Below, piece by piece: positions 1 through 7,701 of a stretch of 12,004 nt of DNA (position 1 is the stretch's first letter; each line of letters starts with the position of its first letter). The position numbers and the translations under genes were made by a program. Under the pieces are notes generated by a model, which was not told the DNA's origin, did not search any database, and worked only from the letters and a program-made list of their open reading frames with translations. Source of the stretch: Terfezia claveryi (Eukaryota > Ascomycota > Pezizomycetes > Pezizales > Pezizaceae); contig WHUX01000749.1 of assembly GCA_015179025.1 (NCBI GenBank), positions 1 to 12,004 on the forward strand, given 5' to 3'.

Positions 1-916
1 GCTGGTACATATGCATTAATGGGGTATGGAAGTATCGATACGCCAAGATGTGCATTAAATCCAAATATGTGGAAAAGGGACTATTCTGTCTAGCGGCGTT
101 ATACCTAGAGTTAAGTTTCAACTGTATCTCTAGTAGTTTCTGTAGCCAATCAAATCCTTCGATTTTACAGGCTCTTGCTACTTGTAGAATTTCTTTGTTC
201 ACAATTTCCGATTGTCCGTTTGCACGTGGATGATATGCGGTGGACGGTTCCAACTTGATTCCTTTATTCCTAGCCCAATCTTGAAAGTGCGTTGACATAA
301 AAAGAGTGTGCGGTCAAAAACAATACAGAAAGGGTTTCCATAGTCGGACTAATGAGTATCAAAGTAGCAGTACATTGTTTGCTGTGAAATTATCTGAGAC
401 AGAATAAGAAACTTGAATCCTGATTGTCTATCGACAATCATCCAAAGTTGTGAAATACAAACTACATATCTTCTTCAACAGGAATATTCGGGTACAAAAT
501 TGAACACTTAGTAAACACAGGTGCTACTTTAAGAAAATCCATCGATATGTCAGTCCATGGCCTGCTTGGTACATGTAATGGGTTACGAGTCCAAGTGTGC
601 CTTGTTGGAATACTTTGTCGGTTGACAAGTTCACAACTTCTGATATAGTCCTTAGTTGGTTCTGCAAAGGACTGGTAATCATATCGGTCAGTAAGATATT
701 TCATCGTTTTTTCCATGCGCCATGAGCGGTTACTTCATGTGCATCTTTAATAACCAATTCGAGATAGTTCTTACCTTCGATGTTAAAGGTAAAGGCAAGA
801 CTAATCTCTATTATCCTTGTCGGTTCTTGACATACAAAAATCCTCTCTTCTTCTATGATCCTCAGATTCACAAAGGTATCATATAGTTCTTCCAGATAGG
901 ACATACTTTCATGCAT
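1..916 (-). pseudogene. Ty3/Gypsy integrase fragment, frameshifted (element D)
   Basis: This is the remains of a retrotransposon integrase, the enzyme that joins element cDNA to host DNA in the nucleus. Seen on the minus strand: the zinc-binding region with HEVTAH at 722-739 and CELV downstream, where the second Cys of the usual CxxC is lost. The catalytic core follows, with the first Asp in MDFL (codon 537-539), the second in FDRT (313-315) and the Glu in GQSEIVN (206-208). The second Asp and the Glu are 107 nt apart, one base short of the 108 nt of a D-35-E spacing, so a single base was lost, probably in the T-run near 299-304. The reading frame changes several times (701-916, 462-716, about 320-460, 1-310), and the last stretch is open through base 1. 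The AYHP...NGQSE style is typical of Gypsy integrases. Catalytic residues remain but no intact protein can be made. The identification is firm; the exact family is unknown. Confidence 0.88.
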
Positions 917-1578
917 GATTGATATGCAGCTTTCATACCTGTACCTTGGTCAAGCCACTGTGTGATGAAGTAGTCCTTGTCATCTTCCCATCCATCGCTG
1001 ATGTGTTTCTCTTCAATGATCTTGTTAAGTGTCGGTTCAATCCTCATGTTAAAGTCATTGATGGTGGGTTTCTTCTCCTTGCATGTAGAAGCATTATGTC
1101 CTGAGAACTTACAGAAATCACAACGCTGTCTGGAGGTCTTGGTGTGTTGAATGAAAGAGGTGAATCTTCATCAATAGCTACTCGCTTTTTAGAATGAGTA
1201 GTGACAGCGGCGGTGTTGATTGGAATTGCGTTACTGCTACTAGCGGTTGCAGCTGGTTGTTGAGATGTATTCCATGGTTGTTGAGGGGCAATAGGAGTAT
1301 TCATGATCTCCTGTTCCATTTGTCGGGTGCTCATCTATTCAGTAGGGTTACAGAACTGAATGCTAGGTTGGAGAGTAGGTCATGTCGGCTTGTTGGTAAT
1401 CCATCTTTTTACCTATTCTCCGATTTTCTGGATAGCTTCTTCGAGGCTGAGAGCTTGTGAGGTGGATAAGCTGGCGTTTGTTGTACTGGTGCTAGCTCCT
1501 TTTGAGGCTCATTTGCGGATACAAGGTACGCAGTACGAGTCGTAAGTAATTCCTTCTCCTTCTTAAGAACTGAGGCTG
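917..1578 (-). pseudogene. Gag-like fragment with CCHC zinc knuckle (element D)
   Basis: This is probably the C-terminal half of a retrotransposon Gag, whose zinc knuckle binds the element RNA. A perfect CX2CX4HX4C motif, CDFCKFSGHNASTC, lies on the minus strand at 1081-1122 and is preceded by basic residues. Upstream, in a different frame (1334-1044), is a low-complexity Gln/Pro/Ala/Ser/Thr stretch with a KKR patch, typical of Gag linkers. A frameshift between about 1125 and 1160 separates the two. From 1340 to 1578 short open pieces in three frames alternate with stops, so this part is badly decayed. After the knuckle the frame stays open to about 900 and reads straight towards integrase, with no protease or reverse transcriptase motif. 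Assignment to the same element as the flanking ORF and integrase is an inference from shared strand, order and decay. Confidence 0.7.
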
Positions 1579-2085
1579 TCAGGTACAGTTCAAACTGCCA
1601 TGTCCGTAGTGGTTGCAGATTGCGTATGTTTCAACGGTGAACATGCAGTTGTTCATAGCATGGGAGCTGCTATGAACTGGACAGTAAAAATTTCGGCAAA
1701 AAGACCAGTGCATCCTTTTGTGTTGTTGCCAATTACTATGAGCTAGGTCGATAGCAATTTCTTTTGCTTCTTCAGGAGTGAGGGTATTTTGTTGTGCATT
1801 TTCAGAAGATGGAGGCCTATATCTTAGTCCAAGAACTGTTAAAGGTTTGTTCCTGTTTTTATTGGGTACACAATCATACCCACTGAAAACTTCTTCTGGT
1901 ATGGTAGATAGAGTCTCATCGTCTAAGGACTCTTCTTCCTTCATCATGTCATATTCGCTTTCTTCGTCTGGGATGCCTTCGAAATATGGACAGAAGATAT
2001 GGTGTCCAAGTTCTTCAGCTCTTCCATGACATTTATTGAAGTCGCAGTCAACATGCTTGAAATTGATAGCTTCACGAGAAACCAT
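1579..2085 (-). pseudogene. Cys/His-rich ORF, possible Gag N-terminal part (element D)
   Basis: An open frame of 168 codons on the minus strand, starting at an ATG that abuts the LTR (2085-2083) and ending at TGA 1581-1579. I do not recognise it with certainty. It carries ordered Cys/His groups: CDFNKC near residue 14, CPYF near 35, CRNFYCPVH in the last third, and CNHYGHGSLNC near the end. An acidic stretch (EEESLDDE) lies between them. The tail motif resembles a zinc knuckle without the canonical spacing, and the W..C....C..H group recalls Cys/His segments I associate with fungal Gypsy polyproteins, but that is from memory. Downstream on the same strand come a CCHC knuckle and integrase, so a Gag N-terminal piece is the simplest reading. 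LTR A is inserted at its start, and the frame continues another 23 codons into the LTR (to 2154). A host gene fragment is the alternative. Confidence 0.5.
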
Positions 2086-2378
2086 TGTCACAGGGGCCCT
2101 ATTAACTGATAGCGCTCTTGCAACTATTAGGACGGCCGTAATCTCCTGCTGCAATGATATCTATTCCCAACACAGAATATCAATCCTATAGTAGTAAAGT
2201 TTAGTCCAACAGTAGTTCCTCACGACTGATCTTATTTCGCAACACAAAATAAATCCTATGTCGCTTAAACGTAAAGTTAACTCAAGACTTAGAACTTTGT
2301 AGGCTTCGTGTACTCAAGGTGCTCTTGCTTTCCAATACTCGCTGGTGGTAGAATGAATTCAACCGGAACTACTTGCAC

Positions 2379-2386
2379 TATTTATA
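2379..2386 (-). promoter_or_regulatory. TATA box of LTR A
   Basis: TATAAATA on the minus strand, 300 bp before the outer end of the LTR. It sits at the same place in LTRs B and C, which supports a role as core promoter. Transcription would run leftwards out of the LTR towards the ORF at 2085-1579. Function is inferred from motif and conservation. Confidence 0.55.
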
Positions 2387-3102
2387 TCCCGCGGTGTTCG
2401 TAGATATTCTTATAATAAAAATATTTTATAAAACGTGGGCCTACCTGTCACCTTGGAATTTCTTCCTAAGTGTTATGCCATTCACACCTTTGTTAATGCA
2501 GTTGCTATCTGCACTCGTTGTCACAGGTTACTAACCTAAACGTAGAGAATATTCCCATGTCTGCATGTTATACGTACTTCGCTCATAGCTCGCTTATCCC
2601 ATTAAAGAATTCTTATCTGAGACAACTAAATTCAATTTCAGATACATTACCAATCCACGATACTATCGAATTACCATCCGACAATATCCGAAGGCATCTA
2701 ATTATGTTTCCAGCAATATTCACTTAATAGTGTCTAGTGTCCATTAAAATAATTTTCAACTGCACATAACTCTATGAATAGAGAACCGTGGGTCACAAGT
2801 AGATTACCATTGGAAAGGTATCAATGCATAGAAGATTATAGAATCTTAGTTTATCTCAATACCCAAATTATTCACGGAGTTATTACCAATAATAAGTAAA
2901 TCTCCTCGTAGACTTATATGACCATATTAAAAGTCTTATATCTCCATGAGTTTAACTCCGATCATAAAACGGATTGTAGAAATGGAATCAGGAGAAGAGT
3001 AGGCCTAGATAGAACCTTGAACCATTAAATTCGGAGAACTTTATGTTTTGGCTCTACCTTTGGCCTCTGTCTTGGGCGCACTCCCTTATAGTGTCACCGG
3101 AT

Positions 3103-3121
3103 GCACTTTGGTCTAAAGTGC
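3103..3121. repeat. U3 hairpin in LTR A
   Basis: A perfect inverted repeat, GCACTTT and AAAGTGC, separated by 5 bases. LTR C has the same structure at 7802-7822 with an 8-bp stem. LTR B keeps only a degraded version near 4628-4648. It may be a protein-binding site or an RNA structure; no function is shown. Confidence 0.5.
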
Positions 3122-3173
3122 GCCCTCGGTCCTTCATTTTTTTAGTTATTTTTACAGAATTATTTTCCTTAAG

Positions 3174-3221
3174 TTCAGGGTAATAATAGCAATTCAGGGT
3201 AACGCCAAGACTTCAGGGTAA
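3174..3221 (-). promoter_or_regulatory. Triple TTACCCTGAA cluster, LTR A
   Basis: Three exact copies of TTACCCTGAA (minus strand) at 3174-3183, 3193-3202 and 3212-3221, at a 19-bp period. The same trio occurs in LTRs B and C. Its place in U3, upstream of the TATA box, fits an enhancer made of repeated binding sites; this is an inference. Confidence 0.5.
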
Positions 3222-3540
3222 CAGCTAATAGCTAGTATATGTATGCATATAGCCAGCATATTGATCTGGGTATAACTATTGAACCATTAGTCGGATACTT
3301 ATGAAACTTAAACCGTAGCTCCCTCAAGAGTCTATGGACGTTCCACAAGGTCTTAACCATCTAGGATATTATAAACCACTCCGAGGTTCATACCCATTTC
3401 ATATACTTAACTCTTATAGATAAGTATTAGAAACGTTTGCACCACACTACTAAGAGTGTACCTAGAGTCCATATAGATCTAGGGTCATTCTATAAGGGCC
3501 CAAGTACCTTTGGTAGGGCTGGATGTCACCCGTGACAGTG

Positions 3541-3550
3541 CCTCCCCCTT
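3541..3550 (-). promoter_or_regulatory. Polypurine tract of element A
   Basis: AAGGGGGAGG on the minus strand, followed by CAC and then the first base of LTR A. In LTR retrotransposons such a tract resists RNase H and primes plus-strand cDNA synthesis right at the 3' LTR. Its position is diagnostic: it marks LTR A as the 3' LTR and shows that the internal region of element A lies to the right. Confidence 0.8.
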
Positions 3551-3551
3551 A

Positions 3552-3573
3552 AGGTTCTTGTCCGCAAGAACCT
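3552..3573. repeat. Perfect hairpin beside the polypurine tract
   Basis: AGGTTCTTG and CAAGAACCT form a perfect 9-bp stem with a TCCG loop, directly next to the polypurine tract. It lies in the 3' untranslated part of element A. Such a stem could fold in the genomic RNA next to the plus-strand primer. No role is known to me. Confidence 0.6.
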
Positions 3574-3813
3574 AATTGATCATGCAACTAGAATCATTAT
3601 TGTACTAACAACAATGGATGGGGCTGAGGACCAGTCTCATATACAACAGCCAAAACATAGCTGCGTACATCTCTTTGCACCCCTGGGACAATATGGCATA
3701 AGAAATACAGGTAAAACAAAAACGTAAAGATAATTCAAAAAACCTAATGCCTAATAATAGGAAAAAAAGAAAAATCCTCACAAGATAACATCAGGGTCCG
3801 AGGCTTACGAGGA
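3574..3813 (-). other. 3' noncoding region of element A
   Basis: This stretch lies between the chromodomain stop codon (3814-3816) and the hairpin next to the polypurine tract. It has stops in the minus-strand frames and no recognisable motif. It reads as the 3' untranslated sequence of the pol transcript of element A. Confidence 0.5.
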
Positions 3814-4205
3814 TTATCCAGATGAATTTTGAATTAAATCGGCTGCTCCATCCTTCAGGTTCTCATATGGTTCCCATGTGTCGTCATCAGGACCATAACC
3901 CTTCCAAGAGACTAAATACATAACCGTCCCTTCCTGAGCTCACTGTCCTAACCTTTTCACCTGGTATTCCGATTCTTCGAGGTCGACTGGAGGGGGTGTT
4001 GGTGAGCATCTGCGGCAATCGTATTAAGGTGGTAGGGTTCCAACAAACTAATATGAAAAACTGGGTAAGTATTGCCTGTACTTGGGGGAAGCTCTAACTC
4101 ATAGGCATAGGTGCCAATAAGCCGTTTAATTCTAAACTTCCCTCGTAACTTGTAGTAAAGCTTCTTGGTCGGACGCCTTGTTTTGATGTTCTTTGCATTG
4201 ACCAT
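3814..4205 (-). pseudogene. Integrase C-terminal end with chromodomain (element A)
   Basis: This is the last part of a Gypsy Pol protein. From 4205 leftwards the minus strand encodes the integrase C-terminal region, with NIKTRRPTKKL, then GTYAYELELPPS and FHISLLEPY, all standard for this family. After a frame change, likely in the five-base G run (plus strand) at 3992-3996, it continues as a chromodomain: EYQVKRL, then [20 protein letters not shown], then an AADLI-type helix and TAA at 3816-3814. The chromodomain aromatic residues (Y, W, W, Y) are present. One in-frame TGA lies between VKRLGQ and AQEG, where Arg (CGA) would be usual. Chromodomains of such elements bind modified histones, usually H3K9 methylation, and steer insertion to heterochromatin. 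The fragment is cut at 4205 by LTR B; the rest of pol should lie beyond element B. Confidence 0.88.
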
Positions 4206-4527
4206 TGTCATGGGGTGACATCCAGCCCTACCAAAGGTACTTGGGCCCTTATAGAACGACCCTAGAACCTATATGAACTCTAGGTACACTCTTAGCAATG
4301 TAGTGCAAATGTTTCTAATACTTATCTATTAGAGTTAAGTATATGAAACGAGTATGAAACCCGGAGAGGTCTATAATCATCCTAGATGGTTAAGACCCTT
4401 ATGGAACGTCCATAGACCCTTGAGGGAGCTATGGTTTAAGTTTCATAAGTATCCGACTAATGGTTCAATAGTTATACCCAGATCAATATGCTGGCTATAT
4501 ATGTATACATATACTAGCTATTAGCTG

Positions 4528-4576
4528 TTACCCTGAAGTCTTGGCGTTACCCTGAATTGCTGATTATTACCCTGAA
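4528..4576 (+). promoter_or_regulatory. Triple TTACCCTGAA cluster, LTR B
   Basis: Exact copies at 4528-4537, 4547-4556 and 4567-4576, spaced 19 and 20 bp. All ten bases are intact in each copy although the surrounding LTR has diverged. It probably works as a repeated protein-binding site in U3; no factor can be named. Confidence 0.5.
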
Positions 4577-5365
4577 CTTAAGGAAAATAATTCGGTAAAA
4601 ATAACTAAAAAAATGAAGGACCGATGGCACACTTTAGACCAAGGTGCGTCCGGTGACACTATAAGGGAGTGCGACCAGGACAGAGGCCAAAGGTAGAGCC
4701 AAAACATAAAGTTCTCCGAATTTAATGTTTCAAGGTTCTATCTAGGCCTACTCTTTGTCCTGATTCCATTTCTGCAATCCTTTTTATGATCGGAGTTAAA
4801 CCCATGGAGATATAAGACTTTTAATATGGTTATATAGGTCCATGAGGAGGTTTACTTATTATTGGTAATAACTCCGTGAATAATTTGGGTATCGAGATAA
4901 ACTAAGATTCTATAATCTTCTATGCGTTGATACCTTTCCAATGGTAATCTACTTGTGACCCACGGTTCTCTATTCATAGAGTTATGTGCAGTTGAAAATT
5001 ATTTTCAATGGACACTAGACATTATTTAGTGAATATTGCCGGAAACATAATTAGATGCCTTCGAATATTGTCGGATGGTAATTCGATAGTATCGGGGATT
5101 GGTAACGTATCTGAAATTGAATTTAGTTGTCTCAGATAAGAATTCTTTAATAGGATAAGCGAGCTATAAGCGAAGTACGTATAATATACAGACATGTGAA
5201 TATTCTCTACATTCGGGTTAGTAACCTGTGACAACGAGTGCAGATAGCAACTGCATTAACAAAGGTGTGGATGGCATAACACTTAGGAAGAAATTCCAAG
5301 GTGACAGGTAGGCCCGCGTTTTATGAAATATTTTTATTATAAGAATATCTATGAACACCGCGGGA

Positions 5366-5373
5366 TATAAATA
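5366..5373 (+). promoter_or_regulatory. TATA box of LTR B
   Basis: TATAAATA, 301 bp before the end of the LTR and followed by a sequence conserved in the other copies. It likely sets transcription start in the LTR, so U3 would be about 1.16 kb and R plus U5 under 300 bp. Confidence 0.55.
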
Positions 5374-5667
5374 GTGCAAGTAGTTCCGGTTGAATTCATT
5401 CTACCACCAGCGAGTATTGGAAAGCAAGAGCACCTTGAGTACACGAAGCCTACAAAGTTCTAAGTCTTGAGTTAACTTTACGTTTAAGCGACATAGGATT
5501 TATTTTATGTTGTGAAATAAGATCCATCATGATAAACTACTGTTGGACTAAACTTTACTGCTATAGGATTAATATTCTGTATTGCGGAATAGATATCGTT
5601 ACGGCAGGAAATTACGGTCGTTCTAATAGTTGCAAGAGCACTATCAGTTAATAGTGCCCCCCTGACA

Positions 5668-5715
5668 TTACTTTGTAGCCAGTGATTCTCATTTCATTTG
5701 CTATATACTCTAATC
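5668..5715 (+). other. Leader between LTR B and gag
   Basis: This 48-bp leader is nearly identical to the one after LTR C. A primer-binding site would normally start here with TGG, complementary to a tRNA 3' end. The sequence begins TTACTTTGTAGCC and contains no adjacent TGG, so the primer cannot be named from sequence. Confidence 0.5.
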
Positions 5716-6622
5716 ATGTCTAGTTCCCAGATACCAAGAGGGCCTTGCCAGCCCTACCAACCCCTTACATACCCAGATGTCACACCTCGTGCCATCACAC
5801 AAAGACCATACAATCTTCCTCAATCTGATACAGATACAAAAGATGACCTCATTGATATCCTAATGGAGGATATTCTATCCCGAGGGATGGAATCCTCAAG
5901 ACACCCTATATACTCTCCAGATGAGCTAACCACATTCCCACCTGGTTTATTAGAACGATTTGGACAACCTTTCCGAAGGCCTCCTCATCGAACAGCCAGT
6001 AACACATCATCATGACGTCCCACCCAGCCACCACCACATCCCACATGACCATCTCGACCAAGTTTAAGGCAAAAAGAATATGACCAATTATTGGCTCGAA
6101 TTGTTAGGGATGGATCGATCGAATTTGACCGGCAACGAGCAGAGATTGCATACCTTACGAGAGGTCTAAATGCTCAAGCAAGCCTCCTGAAAGAAGCCCA
6201 AGACGCACATAGGGTTATTTTTGAAGGAGCAATGGCTACATATGAAGACCTAAAGTTATTACGACAGCAGGTCACCGAAGAAGTAGCAGCATTAAAAGGT
6301 CAAACAGAAGGACAAGAGGATGCAGTTAAACGTTTAACTGTATCCATCAATGAGGCCTTAGAAAAACAATGGAAGGAACTAAGCAAGAAGCTTAAGCAGG
6401 ACACGGAGGCAATAGTTGATGCAGCTAAAGTAGAGTTTGATGGTATCAAAGCAGATATTGTCAAACTCCATGAATGGACATAGAAGGCGATCAAGCAAGA
6501 GCAAGATGATCGCATTCGCAGTTGTGAGACTAATAAAGAATCCGTAGAAGAACTCTCTCGTCGGATCCAGACTTACAAAAGGAAGCTCAAAGACCTATAA
6601 GAGCAACCACTCAGTCAACAAC
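5716..6622 (+). pseudogene. gag fragment of element B, truncated with four stops
   Basis: This is the N-terminal 40% or so of the family Gag, which would form the particle that packages element RNA. The ATG at 5716 (MSSSQIPRGP) matches the start in element C. One frame runs through the whole piece: a Pro-rich, acidic N-terminus (residues 1-110), then a long charged coiled-coil region from about residue 120 on (KEAQDAHRVIFEGA, EALEKQWKELSKKLK). Four in-frame stops break it: TGA 6013, TGA 6046, TAG 6481 and TAA 6598. Element C has CGA, CAG and CAA at the first, third and fourth; the second (6046) is shared. Homology to C stops at 6622 after CAACAAC, where unrelated sequence begins, so the capsid-like and zinc knuckle parts are missing. 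Confidence 0.88.
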
Positions 6623-6834
6623 ATCAGGAAGAAAAAAGTGGCATTAGGACGCCAGGTGGTGTCTCCTGGTGACACTTATATTATTCCTGTCTCCTATGAC
6701 CTCTCACTAGAATCCCAATTTCCTACCTGTCTCCTAGAGTATCCTGTATGTACTTATTCGACCTCTTGTCTCCTGAGGCATCCTGTACGCACCTTTCCAA
6801 CTTCCTATCTCCCTGTCTCTCGGCGCATCCCATG
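6623..6834. repeat. Unassigned sequence leading into the tandem array
   Basis: This stretch joins the broken end of gag B to the regular array. It starts with a purine-rich run (AGGAAGAAAAAAGTGG). From about 6659 it resembles a diverged, longer version of the array unit: TGTCTCCTGGTGACAC followed by ACTTATATT, then irregular sub-repeats built on TGTCTCCT-GAG and ATCCTGTA. It shows no homology to the internal region of element C. An open frame from 6638 to 7165 crosses it but is low in complexity and looks fortuitous. Its origin is unknown. Confidence 0.55.
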
Positions 6835-7381
6835 CCTTACCAAGAATTTTCTGGCTCCTGACGGCGCTATAGTATTTCCCAGAGACACTTATATTTTGCT
6901 GCCTCCCATGTCTCCTATCTGTCTCTCGAGGCACCTTGTATGTCCTTTCCTGACTTTCCTGTCTCTGAGGGCATCCTGTGCCTTACCAAGAATTTTCTGG
7001 CTCCCTGACGGTACTATAGTGTCTCCCGGAGACCCTTACATTTTGCTGCCTCACACGTCTCCTATCTGTCTCCCGAGGCACCTTGTACGTCCTTTCCTGA
7101 CTTTCCTATCTCTGAGGGCATCCTGTGCCTTACCAAGAATTTTCTGGCTCCTGACGGCGCTATAGTGTCTCCCAGAGACACTTATATTTTGCTGCCTCCC
7201 ATGTCTCCCATCTCTCTTCCGAGGCACCTTGTATGTCCTTTCCTGACTTTCCTGTCTCTGAGGGCATCCTGTACCTTACCAAGAATTTCTGGCTCCCTGA
7301 CGGCGCTATAGTGTCTCCCAGAGACACTTATATTTTGCTGCCTCCCATGTCTCCTATCTGTCTCCCGAGGTACCCTGTACG
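6835..7381. repeat. Tandem repeat array, unit about 146 bp
   Basis: Units begin with CCTTACCAAGAATTT at 6835, 6981, 7129 and 7274, giving periods of 146, 148 and 145 bp. There are three complete units and a final partial one of 108 bp. Each unit has a TC-rich stretch (TGTCTCC, CCTTTCCTGACTTTCC) and a small hairpin, AGTGTCTC-CCA-GAGACACT, that is perfect in the third and fourth units. The periods are not multiples of three and open frames cross it on both strands, so coding is unlikely. LTR C begins at 7382 inside a unit: the GTACG before it is followed by TCCTTTCC in the uninterrupted third unit (7086 on). It may be a fungal minisatellite or an internal array of another element. Confidence 0.85.
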
Positions 7382-7701
7382 TGTCACGGGGTGACATCCA
7401 GCCCTGCCAAAGGTACTTGGGCCCTTATATAACGACCCTAGGATCTATATAGACTCTAGGTACACTCTTAGTAGTGTGGTGCAAACGTTTCTAATACTTG
7501 ACTATAAGAGTTAAGTATATGAAACGAGTATGAACCTCGGAGTGGTTTATAATCATCCCAGATGGTTAAGACCCTTATGGAACGTCCACAGGCCCTTGAG
7601 GGAGCTACGGTTTAAGTTTCATAAGTATCCGATTAATGGTTCAATAGTTATACCCAGATCAATATGCTGGCTATATGCATACATATACTAGCTATTAGCT
7701 G

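Larger units (their letters stand above)
2086..3537 (-). repeat. LTR A, 3' LTR of minus-strand element A
   Basis: A 1452-bp LTR. On the minus strand it begins TGTCACGGGTGACA at 3537 and ends GTGACA at 2086, so it has TGTCAC/GTGACA inverted ends. It aligns over its full length with the plus-strand LTRs at 4206-5667 and 7382-8841, differing mostly by transitions and a few one-base gaps. It is a 3' LTR because a polypurine tract lies just upstream on its own strand (3541-3550), whereas the sequence at its other end (2085 downwards) does not match the leader that follows LTRs B and C. The outer flank is ACCAT (2081-2085), the expected place for a 5-bp target duplication. The U3 part carries three TTCAGGGTAA sites (plus-strand view), a hairpin at 3103-3121 and a TATA box. 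Confidence 0.93.
4206..5667 (+). repeat. LTR B, 5' LTR of plus-strand element B
   Basis: A 1462-bp LTR running from TGTCATGGGG to CTGACA, homologous end to end with LTRs A and C. Its terminal bases differ slightly from theirs (TGTCAT and CTGACA instead of TGTCAC and GTGACA), and it has many private transitions. It is a 5' LTR because the leader and gag start of the family follow at once (5668 on). It interrupts the integrase reading frame of element A at 4205, so it inserted after A. The left flank is ACCAT (4201-4205). It is in inverted orientation to LTR A, with 668 bp between them. Confidence 0.93.

Noticed and set aside
1194..1545. Plus-strand open frames at 1194-1460 and 1360-1545.
   Set aside because: They lie opposite the gag-like minus-strand sequence and have no motif support.
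2518..2727. An open frame of about 69 codons antisense to the LTRs, kept in all three (2518-2727 plus; 5022-5234 minus; 8199-8408 minus).
   Set aside because: It starts at TTG rather than ATG, changes are mostly amino-acid altering, and conservation is no higher than in the rest of the LTR. It looks like a chance frame carried by homology.
6638..7165. A 175-codon plus-strand open frame across the array, and minus-strand frames over the same units.
   Set aside because: The unit length is not a multiple of three, the frame is low in complexity and both strands are open. It is better explained as a stop-poor repeat than as a gene.
6835..7381. The repeats as a CRISPR array.
   Set aside because: Units of about 146 bp are joined without unique spacers, and the context is eukaryotic retrotransposons.
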